From Pseudomonadota bacterium (lineage in GTDB: Bacteria; Pseudomonadota; Gammaproteobacteria; Burkholderiales; Burkholderiaceae_B): a DNA stretch of 64,000 bases. The notes under the pieces were generated by a model. It did not search any database, had not been told where the DNA came from, and saw only the letters and a list, made by a program, of their open reading frames with translations. The stretch is from NCBI GenBank assembly GCA_023389155.1, contig JAEWEV010000011.1, forward strand, positions 248,001 through 312,000. The letters run 5' to 3'. The position numbers and the translations under genes are program-made. Of the stretch, positions 54,745 through 62,705 are shown one piece after another; positions within the stretch are counted from its first letter, which is position 1; each line of letters begins with the position of its first letter.

Positions 54745-55722
54745 TTATTTATTGATCGGAATGTTGGCATCATGAATCAGCTTTGCAAACCGATCCATAT
54801 CTCTTTCGGTGAGTCGCTGCATCTCCGCAGGACCACGACGCTCGCCTTCTGGGGCAATTGCGCCAAGCGAATCCAGTGCCTCCTTTACTTTCGGATCATC
54901 CAGCGCATCATTCACCGCCTTGACAAGTTTTTCTACGCGATCTTCCGGAACGCCTTTGGGTGCCGCGATCGCATTCCAGACTGACATATCGAATTCAGGC
55001 ACGCCGCCTTCGGTGAAGGTTGGTGTGTCAGGCATCTGTGGAATACGTTCCGTGCTGGCCACCGCGAGTGGAATGATGCGATTTCCTTTGCTGGCGGGTA
55101 TCATGGCGACAGTCTGGTCAATTACCACATCAACCGTGCCCGCCATCAGATCGACCAAGGCCGGTCCGGTACCCCGATAGGGAATCATTTCACTTTTGGT
55201 TTTCGTCAGGTAAAGAAAGTATTCAGCGCCGATATGCCCGGTCCCGCCAGGTCCCCCATTTCCCAGGTTAATTTTGGGTTTGGAGGGGTCTCGCATGCGT
55301 TTGAGCAGTTCCGGAAGATCTTTGATTCCACTTGCTGCACTGACCGAAAGCACCATTGGCACTTCAGCCACGAGTCCCAACGGCTGCATTTCCGTCCTGG
55401 GATCAAATTTCATGCTCGGATAGAGTGTCGGGGCGATGGCGAAAGAACCCATGTTGCTCAGCATGATGGTATAGCCATCGTTCTTCGTACGCAGAAATTT
55501 CTGCACTCCCGGTACGCCACCGACACCACCAATATTCTCGACCACAATTGTAGTACCGATTGATTTTGACATCGCGTCCGCGAAGATTCGCGCGAGGCCA
55601 TCGGTCGACCCGCCAGGTGCGTATGGCACAATCATGGTAATAGCCTTGTCCGGATAGGCATTCGCGGTACCGGCAAGCGCAATCAGGACCCCGGCCAGAA
55701 AATGGCGCGTAATTTTAAACAT
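54745..55722 (-). CDS. Bug/TctC family tripartite tricarboxylate receptor
   Basis: 325 aa with signal peptide (FLAGVLIALAGTANA). Blocks YPDKAITMIVPYAPGGSTDGLAR, VENIGGVGGVPGVQKFLRTKNDGYTIML and IPYRGTGPALVDLMAGTVDVVIDQ place it in the family; the NIGG variant replaces the common NKPG. Located between the carboxymuconolactone decarboxylase-like and aldehyde dehydrogenase genes, it is the presumed receptor for the substrate of this cluster. Confidence 0.92.
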   Translation of the reverse strand: MFKITRHFLAGVLIALAGTANAYPDKAITMIVPYAPGGSTDGLARIFADAMSKSIGTTIVVENIGGVGGVPGVQKFLRTKNDGYTIMLSNMGSFAIAPTLYPSMKFDPRTEMQPLGLVAEVPMVLSVSAASGIKDLPELLKRMRDPSKPKINLGNGGPGGTGHIGAEYFLYLTKTKSEMIPYRGTGPALVDLMAGTVDVVIDQTVAMIPASKGNRIIPLAVASTERIPQMPDTPTFTEGGVPEFDMSVWNAIAAPKGVPEDRVEKLVKAVNDALDDPKVKEALDSLGAIAPEGERRGPAEMQRLTERDMDRFAKLIHDANIPINK

Positions 55723-55827
55723 CGTTGTCTCCTCCCACTTATTTGAGTGGAACCGTAATAACTGTTATTGAGTCCCGGTCGCCAGAGAAACCCGTCGCCG
55801 GGGGAACGCCACCAAGAAGGCAACGTT

Positions 55828-56223
55828 TTATTTTTTTCCAGCTTCTTCTTCGTTGAATTCTTTGATCGCCTGCGAGGCAATTCGGAAAGAATCCATTCCT
55901 GCCGGGATGCCGCCGTAAATCGCAACATGCGTCAATGCGCCGCGGATTTCCTTTTCGGTCAATCCATTGCGCAAAGCGCCTTTAACATGCAATGAGAGCT
56001 CATGTGGACGATTCAGGACGGAGATCATTGCCAGGTTTACCAGGCTGCGCTCACGGCGCGACAGATCGTCATTACCCCAGCACAATCCCCAGCAGGCAGT
56101 GGTTGTGATTTCCTGGGCAATTCGATTGAAATCCGTCGCATTTGCGATTGACTTGTCTACAAACTCTGCGCCCAGAACTTCGCGGCGAACTTTCAGTCCT
56201 TTTTCATACAATTCATTGTTCAT
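55828..56223 (-). CDS. Carboxymuconolactone decarboxylase family protein (PcaC-like)
   Basis: 131 aa with the PcaC-type layout: YEKGLKVRREVLGAEFVDKSI, CWGLCWGNDDLSRRERSLVNLAMISVLNRPHELSLHVKGALRNGLTEKEIRGALTHVAIYGGIPAG. The HVKGALRNG and conserved Glu-Arg and His residues correspond to the 4-carboxymuconolactone decarboxylase active site. It lacks the CxxC redox motif of the AhpD type (the two Cys sit in CWGLC). Being alone without other pca genes, it probably acts on a related lactone or beta-keto acid. Confidence 0.87.
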   Translation of the reverse strand: MNNELYEKGLKVRREVLGAEFVDKSIANATDFNRIAQEITTTACWGLCWGNDDLSRRERSLVNLAMISVLNRPHELSLHVKGALRNGLTEKEIRGALTHVAIYGGIPAGMDSFRIASQAIKEFNEEEAGKK

Positions 56224-56257
56224 ATCGTTTCCTTTTCAATGATGAGATTAGAGGGGG

Positions 56258-57163
56258 TTAAATGCTACTGTCCTGGATAGTGATGCCTGCCCACTGCTCC
56301 AGCACTCGGGAGACGTCTGAAATATCTGCTCCCTCACCAAACGTTGCAGTTGTAATAGCGAGCATTTCTCTGATGGCGACACTGACTGGCATGGGTATGC
56401 CCATATGTGCACCTTCTTCAATACACAAGGTCACATCCTTGTGGGACAGCTTATTGGCGAATCCCACCTGAAACCGACGGGTTAGAACTTCGTTTGGGAT
56501 CTTGTGCGTGGTAGCGGTGTTGCGGCCACTACTTGAATTGATGATATCGAGAAGCGTCGTGGGTTCTACGCCTGCCTTCACGGCCATCGAAATCGCCTCC
56601 GATGAAGCAACCAGCGCCGCCGCCGATAGCATGTTGTTTGCCAGCTTGGCCGCCTGTGCCAGGCCCGGTTCCTCTCCGGCGTAGAGGATTTTCCCAAGCG
56701 ACTGAAGTATCGGCTCGATCACAGGCCGCACGGGCAAAGAACACGACACCATGAGTGTCAGTGTGCCTGCGGATGCACCGGTCACTCCTCCGCTCACTGG
56801 TGCTTCGACCCATTCTATTGCGTGCTGGCTGAGCAACTCTTGTGCATGACGCGCAGCCCGTATGCCAATTGTGGATAAATCCACTACGCGCTGCAGTTTT
56901 TTGCCGCTCGTCATTTGCAATAAAACAGATTCAACAATCGACGGTGTGGGCAGGCTCAACAGCACTGTTTCTACCTGGCTGCTCACGTCGGCGACGCTTT
57001 TTTCGACCACCGCACCAAGAGCGCCTGCGGCATCCAGTGCCTGCTCGGACGTATCGAAAACATGCACCGTACGCCCCGCTTTCAGCAAATTGCTTAGCAT
57101 GGGCAGGCCCATGCGGCCCAATCCGATAAACCCAATATTTTGGCTGCTCAAGTCCATCTCCAT
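56258..57163 (-). CDS. NAD(P)-dependent beta-hydroxyacid dehydrogenase (3-hydroxyisobutyrate dehydrogenase family), copy B
   Basis: 301 aa; a second ATG six bases in is equally possible. GFIGLGRMGLPMLSNLLKAGR, VEAPVSGGVTGASAGTLTLMVS, and catalytic lysine in LAQAAKLANNMLS. The second half is clearly different from copy A, so they are distinct paralogues and not a recent duplicate. It is the first gene of the leftward cluster, 34 bp before the carboxymuconolactone decarboxylase-like gene. Confidence 0.92.
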   Translation of the reverse strand: MEMDLSSQNIGFIGLGRMGLPMLSNLLKAGRTVHVFDTSEQALDAAGALGAVVEKSVADVSSQVETVLLSLPTPSIVESVLLQMTSGKKLQRVVDLSTIGIRAARHAQELLSQHAIEWVEAPVSGGVTGASAGTLTLMVSCSLPVRPVIEPILQSLGKILYAGEEPGLAQAAKLANNMLSAAALVASSEAISMAVKAGVEPTTLLDIINSSSGRNTATTHKIPNEVLTRRFQVGFANKLSHKDVTLCIEEGAHMGIPMPVSVAIREMLAITTATFGEGADISDVSRVLEQWAGITIQDSSI

Positions 57164-57426
57164 AATGTATTATTGTCATACAATATGGCGATCATACGTT
57201 AGTAGAGGCGCAAGATAATATAGGGGTTAACCCGTAAAAATCGACATAACGTGCTACAAGCAGAATGAGAAGAAGAATCACATTCCTGCTGTCCGCAGCA
57301 GGAAAAGCCCGAAGTTCGAGTCAGGCAGGTGATCGGAGCAAGAAACCGAAGAGCCGGTCTGCCGGCAATGACAACTGAAAATCAATGTGTCGTTGCGGCG
57401 TGTCGTTTGAATAATGACAGGAGAAA
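57164..57426. promoter_or_regulatory. Upstream region of the GntR-controlled cluster
   Basis: 263 bp between the first gene of the leftward cluster and the possible small rightward ORF. The stretch next to the dehydrogenase start is AT-rich with ATTGTCATACAAT-like symmetry at about 57169-57185 (TATTATTGTCATACAATA), a plausible operator or promoter for the leftward operon. No other gene or repeat recognised. Confidence 0.4.
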
Positions 57427-57576
57427 GTGATTGAGAAAGCGAAACCTGGCGTCCGTTGCACGCGCACGCAAGCATCATTGGTAATCAGATTGCCGGACCA
57501 GATGAAAAAACGGATTGCGCACGACACAAGCCGTTATGCGGAACTGGTCAACAGCCTTAATCTCAAGGCCAACTGA
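57427..57576 (+). CDS. Possible small ribbon-helix-helix (Arc/CopG-like) protein
   Basis: 49 aa from a GTG at 57427 with AGGAG at 57419-57423 (short 3-base spacing); stop codons precede it in frame. The middle reads ASLVIRLPDQMKKRIAHD, a pattern like the beta-strand plus first helix of Arc/CopG DNA-binding proteins, but the chain ends soon after the first helix (ELVNSLNLKAN), so it is short or truncated. A perfect hairpin starts 22 bp after its stop. Expression is unproved, and it may be a remnant. Confidence 0.35.
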   Translation: MIEKAKPGVRCTRTQASLVIRLPDQMKKRIAHDTSRYAELVNSLNLKAN

Positions 57577-57597
57577 GCACACGTTGACCAAACAGGA

Positions 57598-57632
57598 ACA
57601 AGAGGCTGCGACGCGTTGTTGCAGCCTCTTGT
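57598..57632. terminator. Hairpin between the small ORF and yjbQ
   Basis: ACAAGAGGCTGC (57598-57609) and GCAGCCTCTTGT (57621-57632) are perfect 12-bp complements with an 11-base loop, 21 bp after the yjbQ stop on the minus strand. Neither flank has a long T-run. Its symmetry suits convergent genes, which supports a rightward gene before it. Confidence 0.55.
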
Positions 57633-57652
57633 CATTGCATATCGACACGTTG

Positions 57653-58075
57653 TCAGGCTTCTCCCTGAATGGTGACGACAAGCGTTCTTGGACCACCATG
57701 ATCGCGATGCTCGCCCAGATAAATACCCTGCCACGTTCCCAGGTTCAACTGGCCATTGGTGATCGGTATGTTCACGGTGCAGCCCAGCAGGCTGCTTTTG
57801 AAATGGGCAGGAAGATCATCGCTGCCTTCGTAGGTATGCGTGTAATACGCCTCGTCTTCGGGTACCAGGCGCCTGAAGTAGTTCTCAAAGTCGGTTCGAA
57901 CTGAAGGATCAGCATTCTCGTTAATGGTCAGAGATGCCGAGGTATGTTTAATAAACACATTCATGATACCGACACGCAACTCGGACAACTCCGGTACCTG
58001 ACGCAAGATCTCGTCGGTGACCAGATGAAATCCGCGGGGCCGGGTTTTCAACTGAAATTCTTTCTGAATCCACAT
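57653..58075 (-). CDS. yjbQ: YjbQ/UPF0047 family protein
   Basis: 140 aa from the ATG at 58075; the longer open frame (to 58141) adds 22 residues without homology. The family core is clear: FIKHTSASLTINENADPSVRTDFENYFRRLVPEDEAYYTHTYEGSDDLPAHFKSSLLGCTVNIPITNGQLNLGTWQGIYLGEHRDHGG, with the His/Asp/Glu residues that line the active site. E. coli YjbQ has weak thiamine-phosphate synthase activity; the physiological role is unclear. Stand-alone gene. Confidence 0.93.
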   Translation of the reverse strand: MWIQKEFQLKTRPRGFHLVTDEILRQVPELSELRVGIMNVFIKHTSASLTINENADPSVRTDFENYFRRLVPEDEAYYTHTYEGSDDLPAHFKSSLLGCTVNIPITNGQLNLGTWQGIYLGEHRDHGGPRTLVVTIQGEA

Positions 58076-58193
58076 GATTATATTGGCTTTCTGTCGGCAT
58101 GACATTTGACGAAGGGTCGCAAATATTCGGCCACTGTTCATCTGCAGTCCTAAGGGACAGGTAGCGCTGCCGCATTGATATTAAGATTATTTT

Positions 58194-58219
58194 ACACTGG
58201 CTCGCAGAGCCAGCAGTGT
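58194..58219. repeat. Imperfect hairpin between yjbQ and the acyltransferase gene
   Basis: ACACTGGCT (58194-58202) pairs with AGCCAG-C-AGTGT (58208-58219) with one bulge. No T-run; the 286-bp gap around it contains nothing else recognised. Confidence 0.35.
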
Positions 58220-58361
58220 AGCCGACGCAACTATCACCAGGCCGACATATCAAACATGAACCGCAGCATCGAGTATGTCGACGCCATTCCGCTTTACCGG
58301 CCATCCGTGCCTGTTGTCATATCAGCAAGCATAAGGACGCAGTTTTAACTTTGAAGCCTGT

Positions 58362-59282
58362 TCAATAGAGTGATGCTGCTCCCACAGGTCGGGTCTTGAA
58401 GCGCCGATGCAGCCACATATACTGATCGGGCGCACGCATGATCTCCTTCTCCACAACCTTGTTCATAAAGGCTGCGGCGGCCATTTCATCGCCTACCGGA
58501 TAATCCGTGAGTGCCGGCTGAATCAGCAGATCGTAACCCGTGCCGTTTGCCCGGCGAATGAGCACGACCGGCACCAGCGCCGGATCGGCCATTCGCGCCA
58601 GCATATATGGCGCACTGGTAGTCGCCGCTTCATCCACTGCAAACAGCGGAGCAAAGACACTGCCGCTGCGACCATAATCCTGGTCAGGGGCAAGCCATAC
58701 CGCCTCACCGCGCTTGAGTGCATGCACCAGACCTCGCAGATCCTTGCGATCCAGCATCGCCTTATTGGAGCGCATACGGCCTTTGGTCTGCGCCCACTCC
58801 ATCGCCTTGTTATTATGCGGACGATAAATCGCCATCATCGGCTGACACAGGCCCATGGCACGACCACCTAGTTCAAGCGGCATCAAGTGCACGCCAATCA
58901 TGAGCGCACCGCGTCCGTCACGTTGCGCCACTTTCAGATTATTCAGACCCGAAACATCGAACCAGCGCTTTACACGACGATCCGACCAGAACCATGCCAT
59001 TCCGGTTTCCAGCAAACCCATTCCCAGAGACTCGAAATTGACACGCACGCGGCGCTCGCGCAACTCGGCGTCCATATCTGGAAAACACAGTTCCAGGTTG
59101 CGCCTGGCAATGCCTACCCGACGCTTCAGGAATCGCATGGAACACCGTCCCATCCATACACCCAGACGATGCAGCACGGGGTATGGCAATTGAACAAGCA
59201 GAAACAGCACGCCTAATCCGAACCACGTCAGCCAATAACGGGGATGCAGAAAGGCAAGCCGGAATTTTCGGGAATATTTCAT
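58362..59282 (-). CDS. Lauroyl/myristoyl acyltransferase of lipid A synthesis (LpxL/HtrB family)
   Basis: 306 aa from the ATG at 59282, which follows AAGGAGCCTCA; the longer frame to 59336 lacks a ribosome site. An N-terminal membrane anchor (LTWFGLGVLFLLVQLPYPVLHRL) precedes VGIARRNLELCFPDM and the catalytic GVHLMPLELGG with His132 and Glu137 (HX4D/E). DQDYGRSGSVFAPLF and TSAPYMLARMADPALVPVVLIRR follow as in LpxL. It adds secondary acyl chains to Kdo-lipid IVA at the inner membrane. Which acyl chain cannot be told from sequence. Confidence 0.92.
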   Translation of the reverse strand: MKYSRKFRLAFLHPRYWLTWFGLGVLFLLVQLPYPVLHRLGVWMGRCSMRFLKRRVGIARRNLELCFPDMDAELRERRVRVNFESLGMGLLETGMAWFWSDRRVKRWFDVSGLNNLKVAQRDGRGALMIGVHLMPLELGGRAMGLCQPMMAIYRPHNNKAMEWAQTKGRMRSNKAMLDRKDLRGLVHALKRGEAVWLAPDQDYGRSGSVFAPLFAVDEAATTSAPYMLARMADPALVPVVLIRRANGTGYDLLIQPALTDYPVGDEMAAAAFMNKVVEKEIMRAPDQYMWLHRRFKTRPVGAASLY

Positions 59283-59564
59283 TGAGGCTCCTTGATGCGT
59301 ACAGACCGGAAAATGGGCAGCGCATGCAAAAGCCACTCGTTAGCGGTAAGGGGTAGTCTGACAGAGGCGCGCGGACTATCTCCGTTTCTGTCATCTGCTG
59401 AAACGCAAACCATTCATGCTGATTGGAAAAGGCACGAGATCAGCTATAAGGGGTCGGACACCACCTACAAGCATGACAACGGAATGCCGGTACTTGCTAA
59501 CGGATCTGCTGATAGTTCAGTGTACACCTTATTGCCATGCAATTACTGCGGCAATATGGAGTAG
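59283..59564. other. Intergenic region upstream of the AbiE locus
   Basis: 282 bp with no convincing gene; open frames here lack motifs. The left end is the presumed promoter of the leftward acyltransferase. It also marks the left border of the AbiE insertion, but no direct or inverted repeat indicating an integration boundary was seen. Confidence 0.35.
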
Positions 59565-59640
59565 TTTGTCCGAAATAATACTACAAATTTCGGACAAAAA
59601 CTTGTATAATGTCCGAAAAATGTATACAAATATCGGATAG
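59565..59640 (+). promoter_or_regulatory. Promoter and operator array of the AbiE toxin-antitoxin operon
   Basis: TTTGTCCGAAAT (59565-59576) and ATTTCGGACAAA (59587-59598) form a perfect 12-bp inverted repeat with a 10-bp spacer. A further TGTCCGAAA lies at 59610-59618 and a degenerate TATCGGATA at 59631-59639. The -10 element TATAAT is at 59605-59610, within this array, and TTGTATA/TATACAA (59603-59609, 59623-59629) form a second inverted repeat around it. This is the expected geometry for repression by the AbiEi-type antitoxin. Confidence 0.7.
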
Positions 59641-59648
59641 GAGGTGTA

Positions 59649-60359
59649 ATGTCCGCACTCAAATCCCATATCTCAGCCCTGATCGACACCGCGAACCCCG
59701 GGCAAGTTTGGGTACCAACCGACTTTACGCAGTTAGGCAATCGTGACGCCATCGACAAGACTATGCAACGCATGGTACAAGCAGGTGATTTGCGTCGCAT
59801 TGACAGAGGTCTATATGACAGACCCAGGATCAATAGTCTGACCAAACGCCCCTCCACTCCTGATTACCGAGCCGTGGTTGACGCCATTGCCCGCCGGGAC
59901 CACCTGCGCGTGTTAGTAGACGGCATGTCTGCCGCCAATGACCTGGGCCTGACCAATGCGGTGCCAGCACAGGTCACCATCCATACCGACACCCGTCGCC
60001 GCTCAATTCATCTGAACAACCTCACAATTGAATTCAAGCAAACAGCGCCTAGCCGTCTTTACTGGGCGGGGCGTCCTGCCATGCGTATCGTACAAGCGCT
60101 GCGCTGGCTGAAAGATACTTTGACTTCTGACCGTTCGCTTATCCAGAACAAACTGACTAAAGTACTAGCCGATCCTGTTCACGGCGCGGCGTTGCGCCAG
60201 GATCTGATTGAAGGTTTCAACATGATGCCGGCGTGGATGCAAAGTTTTATCCGTGAACTCCCTGGATGTGACCCGCAGACAGCAACGCCTCAATCAGCCA
60301 ATGACGGTAAACCATCTTCGACTCAAAGCCACTCTTCAAAATCCCTGGAGATCCATTGA
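59649..60359 (+). CDS. AbiEi-type antitoxin (DUF6088 family)
   Basis: 236 aa behind a strong AGGAGGTG ribosome site. The N-terminal winged HTH (about 1-75) includes WVPTDFTQLGNRDAIDKTMQRMVQAGDLRRIDRGLYDRPR, as in AbiEi/DUF6088 antitoxins. A central AbiEi_C-type domain follows (VLVDGMSAANDLGLTNAVPAQVTIHTDTRRRSI), and the last 40 residues are Ser/Thr/Gln-rich. In type IV AbiE systems this protein represses its own promoter and counteracts the toxin without direct complex formation. Its stop overlaps the toxin start. Confidence 0.88.
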   Translation: MSALKSHISALIDTANPGQVWVPTDFTQLGNRDAIDKTMQRMVQAGDLRRIDRGLYDRPRINSLTKRPSTPDYRAVVDAIARRDHLRVLVDGMSAANDLGLTNAVPAQVTIHTDTRRRSIHLNNLTIEFKQTAPSRLYWAGRPAMRIVQALRWLKDTLTSDRSLIQNKLTKVLADPVHGAALRQDLIEGFNMMPAWMQSFIRELPGCDPQTATPQSANDGKPSSTQSHSSKSLEIH

Positions 60360-61417
60360 ACCCAGCCTTTCGTTCAATCATCACCTCTAGCGATGCCGAG
60401 CGGCAAGACTTGTTTCTTGGCGCGTCAACTCGCTTTGGTACAGCAGTTCAACACATCGAAAAGGATTTCTGGGTATGTTGGATTTTGGATGCACTGTTTA
60501 ACGGCCTGGAGGCCGGTGGTCCTCGTTTTCTGTTCAAGGGTGGCACGTCGCTCTCCAAATCCTTTGGCCTCATTTCCCGCTTTTCGGAAGACATAGACAT
60601 TACAGTGTTCCGTAACGACCTGGGACACGGTACCGAGATTGCCGATTTAGACGCACTAAGTGGCAAAAAACGTCGCGCACGTCTTGAAGCTATCCGCACT
60701 GCATGTCAAGACTATATTGCAGGACGATTAACCGCACAGCTCAACCGAATTGCGGCTTCTGTCATCCCCGGAAACCGTTTTAAACTGGAACTAGACCCCG
60801 ACGACAAGGATGGTCAGAGTTTATTGTTCTGGTATCCCTCGGTCACGGCCACCACAGACGACTACATCCGCTCAGCAGTAAAGATAGAGGCAGGCGCCAA
60901 GTCGGCGCTCGATCCGCATACCACATCTTCCGTTACTCCATACGTCACACAGGAACTGCCTGAACTGGATTTGACAGTGACGAACGTGATCACTGTGAAG
61001 CCTGAGCGCACCTTTTGGGACAAAGTCATAATACTGCATGGGCTACGCCAGTGGCATGATCGTCGCGGCGAACTGCGACATGGCGGACAGCGCGTTTCAC
61101 GACATTACTATGATGTGCATCAACTGATGCAAGCTCCGTCGGCAGCCACATGGCAGCGCGATCTCGAGCTGGCAATCAACTGCGCCCATCATGCAAGGCT
61201 GTTTTTCGGCAGTCCGGATCTGGGCCTCGACAGTGCGATACCCGGCAGGTTCACGCTGGTACCTGACACCAAGATGCGCAACGCACTCAAAAAAGACTAT
61301 GACGCGATGGCCGGCATGATTTTCGGGGATATTCCGCCATTCGACACGGTCCTGCAAAGCGCAGAACACTTCGAGCAAATCGTCAATGGAACCGAAATGG
61401 ATGCACTAGTCACATAA
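60356..61417 (+). CDS. AbiEii/AbiGii family nucleotidyltransferase toxin
   Basis: 353 aa from a TTG at 60356 that overlaps the antitoxin stop (TTGA), with GGAG five bases upstream, so it is translationally coupled. Motifs: KDFW at 36-39, the nucleotidyltransferase site GGTSLSK at 62-68 followed by SEDIDI at 77-82 (Asp79 and Asp81 as metal ligands), and KPERTFWDKVIILH in the second half. All motifs are intact. AbiEii toxins transfer NTPs and cause reversible growth arrest; AbiE was found as a phage abortive-infection system, and related MenT toxins modify tRNA. Confidence 0.92.
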   Translation: MNPAFRSIITSSDAERQDLFLGASTRFGTAVQHIEKDFWVCWILDALFNGLEAGGPRFLFKGGTSLSKSFGLISRFSEDIDITVFRNDLGHGTEIADLDALSGKKRRARLEAIRTACQDYIAGRLTAQLNRIAASVIPGNRFKLELDPDDKDGQSLLFWYPSVTATTDDYIRSAVKIEAGAKSALDPHTTSSVTPYVTQELPELDLTVTNVITVKPERTFWDKVIILHGLRQWHDRRGELRHGGQRVSRHYYDVHQLMQAPSAATWQRDLELAINCAHHARLFFGSPDLGLDSAIPGRFTLVPDTKMRNALKKDYDAMAGMIFGDIPPFDTVLQSAEHFEQIVNGTEMDALVT

Positions 61418-61676
61418 GTAACGTTGCCACCGTCCAGCGCTATTCCGAAATCGAGTCATGATGAAATAGCGATGACAATTGCGAAGATTTGGTGTCACGG
61501 CGATTGTTTCGTCCCTGCAGACTTCCTGTAGCGCTACTCTACTTGTTGATCAAAGATTTCCGTCTGAAAAGTTCGGCTAAGAGAGAGGGCCTTAACAGCC
61601 CCCTCGTTTGGGCTGGACAATTTTGATAGACAGAGCCGCTAGCAGATCTCGCGACTGACAGCAGGTGCCATGATAT

Positions 61677-62666
61677 TTATTTCAGCTGGATATCCATTGC
61701 TTTAAGCAGTGTGGCCCACTCCGATTGCTCTTTTGCCAGATAGGCTTTGGCGTCATCTGCCGTGCCGCCCACAACAGTATTGCCCTCGCTCTCCATCCGC
61801 TTGACAAATTCAGGGTCCTTACTGACAGCCATGAAGGCCTTACTCAGGCGATCCACGGCCTCTTTGGGCATGTCTGCTGGCCCCACGATCATCTTAAAGT
61901 CCACGGCATTAAAATCGTCATAACCCTGTTCTGCCACGGTGGGAACATCCGGCATGGCAGCGATACGTTTGCTGGACGTGACAGCCAGCGCTCGAAGATC
62001 CTTGTCCCCGATCAGATTGATAACGGATACCGGCGTCGCAAACATATAGTCGGTCTGTCCGCCAATCAATTCGGTCAATGCCGGAGATGCCCCTTTATAT
62101 GGCACATTCAGCACTTTGATACCGGCCTTGTACGAGAGCATTTCACCGGCCAGATGGCCCACGGTCCCCAATGTGGCAAGCGCCTGCTTGAGCTGACCGG
62201 GTTTTTCCTTGGCAGCCGCGACCACATCCGCCAGCGATTTGTAGGGCGAATCAGCCTTGACGACAAGGACGGTAGGCAATTCTGCCACGACAGCGATGGG
62301 TGTGAAATCCTTGGTCGCATCAAACTTCATGTCGTTCATGATGACGGGATTGATGGCAAGATTCGACGTCTGCCCCATCCCCAGTGTCAGCCCATCCGCT
62401 TTGGCACGTGCCACTTGCGTCATCCCGATATTGCCACCGGCACCCGGTTTGTTTTCAACCACAAACTGAATACCCTTATCCTCCTGGCTGATTTTATCTG
62501 CGATGATTCTGGTGATACTGTCTGTGCCACCACCTGGCGTATAAGGCACCACCATGCGCACCGGCCGTTGCGGCCAGCCCTCGGCATGAGCGGCGCTGGT
62601 GGCCAGCGTTGCAGCCAGCAGCAAACTGCCGGTCAGGCCAGCCATCAGTGTTTTCTTGAACATCAT
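61677..62666 (-). CDS. Bug/TctC family tripartite tricarboxylate receptor
   Basis: 329 aa from the ATG at 62666; in-frame ATGs at 62675 and 62663 are alternatives, and AAGGA/GGAG just upstream favours 62666 or 62663. Signal peptide LTGSLLLAATLATSAAHA. Blocks WPQRPVRMVVPYTPGGGTDSITR, VENKPGAGGNIGMTQVARAKADGLTLG and VPYKGASPALTELIGGQTDYMF. It lies immediately downstream of an SMP-30-type lactonase, with another Bug gene at the right edge: a Bug-lactonase-Bug arrangement. Confidence 0.92.
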   Translation of the reverse strand: MMFKKTLMAGLTGSLLLAATLATSAAHAEGWPQRPVRMVVPYTPGGGTDSITRIIADKISQEDKGIQFVVENKPGAGGNIGMTQVARAKADGLTLGMGQTSNLAINPVIMNDMKFDATKDFTPIAVVAELPTVLVVKADSPYKSLADVVAAAKEKPGQLKQALATLGTVGHLAGEMLSYKAGIKVLNVPYKGASPALTELIGGQTDYMFATPVSVINLIGDKDLRALAVTSSKRIAAMPDVPTVAEQGYDDFNAVDFKMIVGPADMPKEAVDRLSKAFMAVSKDPEFVKRMESEGNTVVGGTADDAKAYLAKEQSEWATLLKAMDIQLK

Positions 62667-62705
62667 CGTCTCCATTTCCTTGTTTTTCGAATATTGAAAT
62701 ATTGC

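Noticed and set aside
59292..59564. Short plus-strand frames in front of the AbiE operator, as a third gene of the locus
   Set aside because: They overlap the promoter of the leftward acyltransferase, have no domain and end before the operator.
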